Below the pieces are notes generated by a model that did not search any database, was not told where the DNA came from, and saw only the letters and a list, made by a program, of their open reading frames with translations. A program made the translations under genes and the position numbers. This document shows positions 58,315 to 64,000 of a DNA stretch of 64,000 bases, in pieces. The stretch lies in NCBI GenBank assembly GCA_042701975.1, contig CP170561.1, forward strand, positions 2,418,001 to 2,482,000, read 5' to 3'. Positions within the stretch are counted from its first letter, which is position 1. Every line of letters begins with the position of its first letter. The DNA is from JAFALK01 sp042701975. Its GTDB lineage: Bacteria > Pseudomonadota > Gammaproteobacteria > Burkholderiales > Burkholderiaceae_C.

Positions 58315-59646
58315 CTAAGCGTTTGCGAGATCCAGATCGCGCGTCTCGCGCGAGAAATACAGCGCCGCAAAGGTCAGCACGCAGTTGGCGGCCAGGTACA
58401 GGCCCACGCCCGTCAGGCCATAGTTGCGATTGAGATTCAAGGCTACGAGCGTGGGCACCGAGGCGCCGGTGATCGAAGCGATGTTGTAGGCCAGCGAAGC
58501 GCCGGAGTAGCGCACTTCGGTCGGGAACATTTCGGGCAGCAGCGCGGCCATCGGCCCGAAGGTGCAGCCCATCAAAGCCATGCCGACGACGATGAAGATG
58601 GCCACCGAGGTCGGCGTGCCTTGATCGAGAAAACCCGGCATGGCGAGGCCGAAGGCGAAGATCGCGAGCGTCACGCCCATCAGCCAGCGGCGGCGGCCGA
58701 TGCGGTCGGCCCACAGCCCCGCCAGGCTTGTGAAGATGCCGAACACGATGGCGCCCACCAGCAGCATGCCCGTGAAGGTGTTGGCGGGGATGCCCAGGCC
58801 GGTCGGATGGCCCGCGGCCGAGAGCGCCACCGGGCTCTTGGAATACACCTGCACGAAGGCCGTCATCAGATAGAAGATGACGTAGGTCGTCGTCATGATC
58901 AGCACGCCTTGCACGAGGCGCAGGCCGTGCTTGCTGATCACGGTGGAGACAGGCGCGTGCAGCTGGCGCCCCTCCTTTTCCACCTGCTGAAACACGGCGC
59001 TCTCGTGCAGGGTCAGTCGTACATACAGGCCCACGCCCACGAGCACGAAGGACAGCAGGAAGGGAATGCGCCAACCCCAGTCCATCATGGCCTGCGGGCC
59101 GAGCAGCCAGGTCACCAGGAAGAAGCCCGCGTTGGCCGTGAACAGGCCGATGGGCGCGCCCAGCTGCGGGAAGCTGCCGAACCAGCCGCGCTTGCCGGGC
59201 GGTGCGTTCTCTGTCGCCACCAGCGCCGCGCCGCCCCATTCGCCGCCGAGGCCGATGCCCTGGCCGATGCGGCACAGGCACAGCAGGATCGGCGCCCAGA
59301 TGCCGATGCGCTCGTAGCTCGGCAGCAGGCCGATGGCCACGGTGGACAGACCCATCGTCAGCAGCGACGCCACCAGCGTGCGCTTGCGCCCGATGCGGTC
59401 GCCGAAGTGGCCGAACAGCGCCGAGCCGATCGGCCGCGCCAGGAAGGCCAGCGCCAGCGTGGACAGCGACAGCAGCGTGGCCACCGCCGGATCGTCCTTG
59501 GCGAAGAACTGCGTGTTGAACACCAGCACCGCGGCAGTGGCGTAGATGTAGTAGTCGTAGAACTCGATCGCCGTGCCGACGAGCGAGGCGATGGCGACCT
59601 TGCGGGGCGAGTTCCGCGGGACGATGGCGGCTGTGGAGGCTGGCAT
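58315..59646 (-). CDS. MFS transporter, metabolite:H+ symporter (MHS) family
   Basis: 443 residues, twelve spans. Hallmarks of the MHS (ShiA/ProP/KgtP-like) family: AIEFYDYYIYATAAVLVF, ARPIGSALFGHFGDRIGRKRTL in the first cytoplasmic loop, RIGQGIGLGGEWGGAALVATENAP, and LWADRIGRRRWLMG. Carriers of this group move organic acids, shikimate, proline or betaine. Start at 59646 because upstream frame residues are low-complexity and unconserved. It is divergent from another MFS gene and stands alone; a link to the sugar-acid operon is possible but unproven. Confidence 0.87.
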   Translation of the reverse strand: MPASTAAIVPRNSPRKVAIASLVGTAIEFYDYYIYATAAVLVFNTQFFAKDDPAVATLLSLSTLALAFLARPIGSALFGHFGDRIGRKRTLVASLLTMGLSTVAIGLLPSYERIGIWAPILLCLCRIGQGIGLGGEWGGAALVATENAPPGKRGWFGSFPQLGAPIGLFTANAGFFLVTWLLGPQAMMDWGWRIPFLLSFVLVGVGLYVRLTLHESAVFQQVEKEGRQLHAPVSTVISKHGLRLVQGVLIMTTTYVIFYLMTAFVQVYSKSPVALSAAGHPTGLGIPANTFTGMLLVGAIVFGIFTSLAGLWADRIGRRRWLMGVTLAIFAFGLAMPGFLDQGTPTSVAIFIVVGMALMGCTFGPMAALLPEMFPTEVRYSGASLAYNIASITGASVPTLVALNLNRNYGLTGVGLYLAANCVLTFAALYFSRETRDLDLANA

Positions 59647-59788
59647 GTTGGTCTCAGGCTCTTGGACTTGTTCGGGGCGCGAGGCAGCATAGCAGTGCGT
59701 GCTGCGCGCAAGGCTGCTGCAAAGTCCTTGCCCGAGCACTGTTCGCCCGCCGCCGATATCCTCGCGCGTTGCCACGGAACCTTGTTGC

Positions 59789-60976
59789 ATGACCTCTGCT
59801 TCCCCGTCCCACGTACCCGCTCCCGCGCCGCTCACCCGAGGCCTGCTCCTGCTCATGGCCGCCATGTGTGGCCTGCTGGTGGGCAGCCTCTATTTTTCGC
59901 AGCCGCTGACGCTGGACATCGCGCGCGACCTGGGCCTGGCGCCAAGCACGGCCGGCTTCATCGTCACGCTCACGCAGCTCGGCTATTGCGCCGGGCTGCT
60001 GCTGCTCACGCCGCTGGGTGACAAGGTCGAGAACAAGCGCCTGGTGCTGTGCACGATGGCGTCTTCGAGCCTGGCCCTGCTGGCTGCGGCCTTCGCGCCT
60101 GATGGCTCGGGCTTTCTGATCGTCTCCTTCGTGCTGGGCCTGACGGCCTGCGCGGTGCAGATGCTGGTGCCGCTGGCCGTGCACATGGCCGAGCCCGAGC
60201 GCCGCGGCCGCGTGCTCGGCGTGATGACGGGCGGCCTGCTGCTGGGCATCCTGCTGTCGCGGCCGGTGTCGAGCGCGCTGGCGGGCTGGGGCAGTTGGCG
60301 CACGGTGTTCGGCAGCGCTGCGGTCGTGATCGCCGTGGCGACGGTCGTGCTGGCCTGGCGGCTCCCGACCTATCGACCCGTGGGCGGCCATTCGTATGCG
60401 AGCCTGCTGGCTTCGCTGTGGACCGTGCTGCGCGGCACGCCCGTGCTGCAGAAGCGCGCCTTCTCGCATGCGGCGCTGTTTGGCACCTTCAGCCTCTTCT
60501 GGACGAGCGTGCCGTGGCTGCTCACTGCGCACGGCATCGGCCAGCACGGCATTGCGTTGTTCGCGCTGGCCGGCGCAGGCGGCGCGCTGATCGCGCCCAT
60601 GGCCGGCCGTTGGGCCGATCACGGCCACACGCGGCGCGTCACCATCGTGGCGATGCTGATCACGTCTGCCGCTTTTGCAGCGACCTGCGCGGGCGGCCCG
60701 ATGTGGCTGCTCGTGTTCGCCGGCATTGCGCTCGACGCGGGCGTGCAGGCCAATCACGTGGTCGGCCAGCGCGAGGTGCTCACCGCCAGCAACGAGGCGC
60801 GCAGCCGCTTGAACAGCGTCTACATGTGTGTGTTCTTCATCGGTGCTGCCATCACCTCGTCGATGGCGGGCGGCCTGTATCAAATCGGCTGGCAGGCGGT
60901 GGCGGCGGTGGGCGCGGCGTTGCCCTTGGTGGCGCTGGCGATCTACCTCGCGTTCGGCGCACGCCAGGTGCGCTGA
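59789..60976 (+). CDS. MFS transporter, drug/sugar-efflux type
   Basis: 395 residues, twelve spans, of the short MFS type (YdhP/AraJ-like): SLYFSQPLTLDIARDLGLAPSTAGFIVTLTQLGYCAGLLLLTPLGDKVENKR and RGRVLGVMTGGLLLGILLSRPVSSALAG. The ATG at 59789 starts the conserved sequence; the frame extends to 59699 without conserved residues. Divergent from the MHS gene. Substrate unknown. Confidence 0.85.
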   Translation: MTSASPSHVPAPAPLTRGLLLLMAAMCGLLVGSLYFSQPLTLDIARDLGLAPSTAGFIVTLTQLGYCAGLLLLTPLGDKVENKRLVLCTMASSSLALLAAAFAPDGSGFLIVSFVLGLTACAVQMLVPLAVHMAEPERRGRVLGVMTGGLLLGILLSRPVSSALAGWGSWRTVFGSAAVVIAVATVVLAWRLPTYRPVGGHSYASLLASLWTVLRGTPVLQKRAFSHAALFGTFSLFWTSVPWLLTAHGIGQHGIALFALAGAGGALIAPMAGRWADHGHTRRVTIVAMLITSAAFAATCAGGPMWLLVFAGIALDAGVQANHVVGQREVLTASNEARSRLNSVYMCVFFIGAAITSSMAGGLYQIGWQAVAAVGAALPLVALAIYLAFGARQVR

Positions 60977-60985
60977 GAGGGCTGC

Positions 60986-61819
60986 TCAGCCCTTGCCTGG
61001 CTTGCGCGCCTGCTCGCACTGCACCTGCACGATCTCGCGCACGCGGCCGTCGTCCTCGACCAGGGCCGCGCTCAGCTCACCGCCCCATACGCAGCCGGTG
61101 TCCAGCGCCAGCAGGTCGTCGCGGCGGATGAGTCCGAGCGTGGACCAGTGGCCGAAAGCGATGCGCGTGCCGGCACTCTTGCGGCCGGGCACGTCGAACC
61201 AGGGCATGAGGCCGACGGGCGCGGAGGCTGCGCTGTCCTTGGTCTCGAAGTCGAGGCGCCCCTCCGCCGTACAGAAGCGCAGCCGGGTCAACGTGTTGAT
61301 GACGAAGCGCAGCCGCGCCGTGCCGCTCAGGTCTTCGCTCCATTGGTCGGGCTCGTTGCCATACATCTCGTGCAGGAAGGCGGGCAGGTCCGGTCCGCGC
61401 AGCACGGCTTGCACTTCGGCGGCCAGCGCCAGCGTCTGCGCTTCGTCCCACTGCGGCACCACGCCGGCATGCACCATCAGCCAGCCATGCGCGGCGTGGG
61501 CCACGTGGCGGTGGCGCAGCCAGTCGAGCAGGGCGGGGTGGTCCTCGGCCTGCAGGATGGGCGCGAGCGAGTCGTGCTTGTGGGCCGGACGCACACCGTG
61601 GGCCAGGGCCAGCAGGTGCAGGTCGTGGTTGCCGAGCAAGCAGGTGGCGGCGTCGCCTAACTTCATGAGCAAGCGCAGCGTCGGCAGCGAGGCGGGGCCG
61701 CGGTTGACCAGGTCGCCCAGCAGGTACAGCCGGTCGCGCGAGGGGGAGAAATCGAGGCGTTGGAGCAAGGTCTCGAGGGCGCCGCAGCAGCCCTGGACAT
61801 CACCGATGAAAATGTTCAT
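60986..61819 (-). CDS. apaH: Symmetrical bis(5'-nucleosyl)-tetraphosphatase
   Basis: Hydrolyses Ap4A to two ADP and also removes Np4 caps from RNA in the cytoplasm. 277 residues, the family length. Metallophosphatase motifs: IFIGDVQGC (GDxxG-type), LGDLVNRGP, LGNHDLHLL, MVHAGV and AFGHWSTLG. It converges with the MFS gene (9-base gap) and diverges from the HlyC/CorC gene. Confidence 0.95.
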   Translation of the reverse strand: MNIFIGDVQGCCGALETLLQRLDFSPSRDRLYLLGDLVNRGPASLPTLRLLMKLGDAATCLLGNHDLHLLALAHGVRPAHKHDSLAPILQAEDHPALLDWLRHRHVAHAAHGWLMVHAGVVPQWDEAQTLALAAEVQAVLRGPDLPAFLHEMYGNEPDQWSEDLSGTARLRFVINTLTRLRFCTAEGRLDFETKDSAASAPVGLMPWFDVPGRKSAGTRIAFGHWSTLGLIRRDDLLALDTGCVWGGELSAALVEDDGRVREIVQVQCEQARKPGKG

Positions 61820-62064
61820 ATCACTCGTGGTTGGGCGTGCGCGGCTCGGTACAGACAGCGAGCCGAGCCCAGCGGACGTCGTGGAGCTGGCTTTGCCAGA
61901 CCACCGGCGGCGCCCCCCTGGAGGGGGTGGCGCGAAGCGCCGCGGGGGTGGTCCCGTTCCAGGGATTGTGCTGTCGGAATCGTCATCACGCTCTGATACG
62001 CTAGCCGACCTTTTGCTTGTTGCGCCTGCCGCCGAGGGTTATCCCTTGTCTGCAGGCGCTGTTC
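61820..62064. promoter_or_regulatory. Divergent apaH / hlyC promoter region
   Basis: 245 bases between the divergent apaH and HlyC/CorC genes. Its central part is occupied by a large palindromic element (61899-61953); the rest contains a GGCTCGG...CGAGCC inverted repeat around 61840-61865. No gene. Confidence 0.45.
61899..61953. repeat. REP-like palindromic element
   Basis: Outer arms GACCACC/GGTGGTC enclose two inner hairpins, CGCCCCCCT...AGGGGGTGGC and GGCGC-GAA-GCGCC. The type (GCGCCCCC...GGGGGTGG with GCGAAGC loop) is widespread between genes in Burkholderiales, from memory. Only one copy is in this window. Confidence 0.55.
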
Positions 62065-63366
62065 ATGGATACCGCCCTCGTTCTCCTGCTGATTTTCCTC
62101 AACGGCCTGTTTGCCATGTCTGAGATGGCGCTCACCGCGGCCCGCAAGGCCCGGCTGCAGGTGATGGTGGAAGCGGGCGAGCACGGCGCCCAGGCGGCGC
62201 TGGACCTGCACGAGAACCCGAACAAGTTCCTCTCCACCGTGCAGATCGGCCTCACGTCCATCGGCGTGCTGAACGGCATCGTGGGCGACGCCGCCTTCTC
62301 GGGCCCGCTGTCGCGCTGGCTGCTGGAGATGTTCTCGATGGGCCAGCGTGCCGCCGAGGTCACCGCCACGGCCATGGTCGTGGCCATCATCACCGTGCTG
62401 ACCATCGTCTTTGGCGAGCTGGTGCCCAAGCGCATCGGCCTGATCTTCCCGGAAGCCGTGGCGCGCGTGGCCGCGCCGCCGATGGAAGTGCTCTCCGCCG
62501 CGGCGCGCCCGCTGGTGAAGAGCCTGACCTTCGCCACCGAATTCACGCTGGGTCTGATGGGCCTGCGCGGCCGGGGCGCGCGTGGCGTGACGGAAGAAGA
62601 AATCGCGGCCAGCCTCGAAGAGGGCCTGGACGCCGGCGTGATCGAGGAGCACGAGCACCAGATGGTGCGCAATGTGTTCCGGCTCGATGAACGCCAGATC
62701 GGCTCGATGATGATCCCGCGCGCCGAGATCGCCTGGCTCAATGTGGATGACGACGCCAGCCAGGTGCTGGCGATGCTGAGCGCGCACCAGCACAGCCGCT
62801 ACCCGGTCTGCCGCGGCGGCCTGGACGACGTGCTGGGCGTCACCACGGCGCAGAAGCTGCTGGAGCGTTCGCTGTCGGGCCACCCGCTGGCCCTGGCCGA
62901 AGAGCTGGACGCGCCGGTCTTCGTGCCGGAAACGCTCTCGGGCCTGGAACTGCTGGAACACTTCCGGACGCAGGACGCGCCGCTGGTGTTTGTGGTGGAC
63001 GAATACGGAGAAGTGCAGGGCGTCGTGGCCCTGCGCGACGTGCTGGAAGCGATCGCGGGCGAATTCAAGGCGCCCGCCGATGGTGAAGGCTGGGCGGTGC
63101 AACGCGCGGACGGGAGCTGGCTGATCGACGGCCTGATGCCCGCCACCGAGCTCAAGGACCGCCTGGATCTGAAGGAACTGCCCGAAGAAGACCGTGGGCG
63201 CTACAACACCCTGGCCGGCATGATCATGCTGCTGCTGGGGCGTCTGCCGCGCACGGCCGATGTGGTGGAGTGGAACGCCTGGAGATTCGAGGTCGTCGAT
63301 CTCGATGGCAAGCGTGTTGACAAAGTGCTGGCGCAGAAGCTGGCCGATGAAGGAGTGGAAGAATGA
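62065..63366 (+). CDS. HlyC/CorC (hemolysin-C) family membrane protein with CBS domains
   Basis: 433 residues: DUF21 membrane domain with four helices (LVLLLIFLNGLFAMSEMALTAARKARL, FLSTVQIGLTSIGVLNGIVGDAAFSG, VAIITVLTIVFGELVPKRIGLI), a CBS pair (SMMIPRAEIAWL through VFVVDEYGEVQGVVALRDVLEAIAGE) and the C-terminal CorC/HlyC domain (YNTLAGMIMLLLGRLP). Members export or transport Mg2+/Co2+ or affect ion tolerance; precise role unknown. Start 62065 is the first Met of the first helix. Its TGA overlaps the ATG of the SapC gene, indicating coupling. Confidence 0.9.
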   Translation: MDTALVLLLIFLNGLFAMSEMALTAARKARLQVMVEAGEHGAQAALDLHENPNKFLSTVQIGLTSIGVLNGIVGDAAFSGPLSRWLLEMFSMGQRAAEVTATAMVVAIITVLTIVFGELVPKRIGLIFPEAVARVAAPPMEVLSAAARPLVKSLTFATEFTLGLMGLRGRGARGVTEEEIAASLEEGLDAGVIEEHEHQMVRNVFRLDERQIGSMMIPRAEIAWLNVDDDASQVLAMLSAHQHSRYPVCRGGLDDVLGVTTAQKLLERSLSGHPLALAEELDAPVFVPETLSGLELLEHFRTQDAPLVFVVDEYGEVQGVVALRDVLEAIAGEFKAPADGEGWAVQRADGSWLIDGLMPATELKDRLDLKELPEEDRGRYNTLAGMIMLLLGRLPRTADVVEWNAWRFEVVDLDGKRVDKVLAQKLADEGVEE

Positions 63367-64000
63367 CGAACCCCGTGCTTTATGCAAACCTGACCCCGCT
63401 GGATCGCGTGGTCCACAAGAAGCTGCGCCTGCGCACCGAGACCCCGGTGACGGACCGCATCGCCAACCAGAATTCGCTGTTCCTGGCTGCGGCCGAGTTC
63501 GTCGAAGCCTGCAAGGAGTTCCCGATCGTCTTCGTGCGTGTCGGTGAAGCGCCTGAAGGTGGCCGTCCGGCTGTGGCCCCGCTGGCCGTGTTCGGCGTCA
63601 AGCCGGGCGAGAACCTGTTCATCAAGGACGGCAAGCTCGACACGAACTACGTGCCCGCCTACCTGCGCCGCTACCCCTTCGCCATGGCCCGCCTGGACCA
63701 GAACAGCGATCAGATGGCCCTGTGCTTCGACGCTGAATGGCAAGGCTTCAACGAGACCGAAGGCAACGAGCTGTTCACCGAAGCCGGCGAACCGACCGAG
63801 TTCCTGCTTGGCGCCAAGACCTTCCTCGAGAACTTCGAGAACGAAGTCGAGCGCACCCGCCAGGCTTGCGACAAGCTGATGGAGCTGGAGCTGCTGCAAG
63901 AGATGCGCTTCGACGCCACCTTGCCGGACGGCGAAAAGCTGGCCGTCGATGGCTTCATGGCCGTGGACGAGAAGAAGCTGACCGAGCTGACCGACGCGCA
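63363..64000 (+). CDS. SapC-family protein (partial, runs off the window)
   Basis: The frame is open from ATG 63363 to the window edge (212 codons). Family pattern: PVLYANLTPLDRVVHKKLRL, FLAAAEFVEACKEFPIVFV, PLAVFGVKPGENLFIKDGKLDTNYVPAYLRRYPF. SapC was first named as an S-layer-associated protein in Campylobacter, but the role in proteobacteria is not established. It overlaps the HlyC/CorC gene (ATGA). The last 40 or so residues are outside the window. Confidence 0.88.
   Translation, partial: MTNPVLYANLTPLDRVVHKKLRLRTETPVTDRIANQNSLFLAAAEFVEACKEFPIVFVRVGEAPEGGRPAVAPLAVFGVKPGENLFIKDGKLDTNYVPAYLRRYPFAMARLDQNSDQMALCFDAEWQGFNETEGNELFTEAGEPTEFLLGAKTFLENFENEVERTRQACDKLMELELLQEMRFDATLPDGEKLAVDGFMAVDEKKLTELTDA

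Noticed and set aside
1..64000. CRISPR array, prophage, complete insertion sequence or rRNA operon
   Set aside because: No regularly spaced direct repeats, transposase with terminal repeats, phage structural genes or rRNA sequence were seen.

Overview
The window is a GC-rich bacterial chromosome segment whose protein families (SapC, ApaH, ACS- and MHS-type MFS carriers, TIGR01782-like TonB receptor, MetR with a MesX/MesD pair) and intergenic palindromes suggest a betaproteobacterium of the order Burkholderiales, probably a Roseateles/Rhizobacter-like plant- or soil-associated degrader. The taxonomic call is inference from gene content only; no rRNA is present.

Region 1 (1-25.4 kb) is a glucuronoxylan utilization locus. 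Leftward from 7.5 kb lie an ACS-family MFS carrier, a GH43 beta-xylosidase, a GPH-type sugar symporter, xylA and xylB (cut by the window edge). Rightward lie a GH67 alpha-glucuronidase, a LacI-family regulator, uronate dehydrogenase, an SGNH esterase, a GH35-like galactosidase, a GH115 alpha-glucuronidase broken by a one-base frameshift at 16439, and a large TonB-dependent receptor. A leftward pair, GH3 beta-xylosidase plus an alpha/beta-hydrolase esterase, closes it. A second xylan operon (51.1-56.2 kb, leftward) carries a GH10 xylanase, a semialdehyde dehydrogenase, an IlvD/Edd pentonate dehydratase and an RraA-family protein. Six near-identical palindromes around AGCGCT precede six of these transcription units, so one LacI-type regulator probably controls them all: polymer cut outside, oligomers imported by TonB, side chains removed, xylose sent through XylA/XylB, and glucuronate oxidised by Udh.

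Region 2 (25.5-38.5 kb): a TetR regulator with a small membrane protein sharing ACTAGT-centred operators, a 612-codon TPR-like exported protein, a compact two-protein NRPS (A-PCP loader, then C-A-PCP-TE with a cysteine nucleophile), and a divergent metR / mesX-mesD methionine synthesis module.

Region 3 (38.5-48.7 kb) has low coding density and looks like an accessory or decaying region: a cobalamin riboswitch ahead of a double-hotdog thioesterase, an orphan ABC substrate-binding protein, an acyltransferase remnant, a transglutaminase-like protein, small hypothetical genes preceded by a repeated 40-bp element, an alginate-lyase/LamG lipoprotein, and five copies of one 11-mer.

Region 4 (48.8-64 kb) returns to housekeeping genes (uridine kinase, Gre-like factor, GST, tRNA-Ser, apaH, HlyC/CorC protein, SapC), interrupted by the second xylan operon, a truncated chemotaxis-receptor gene, an M23 peptidase beside the tRNA, and two MFS carriers.
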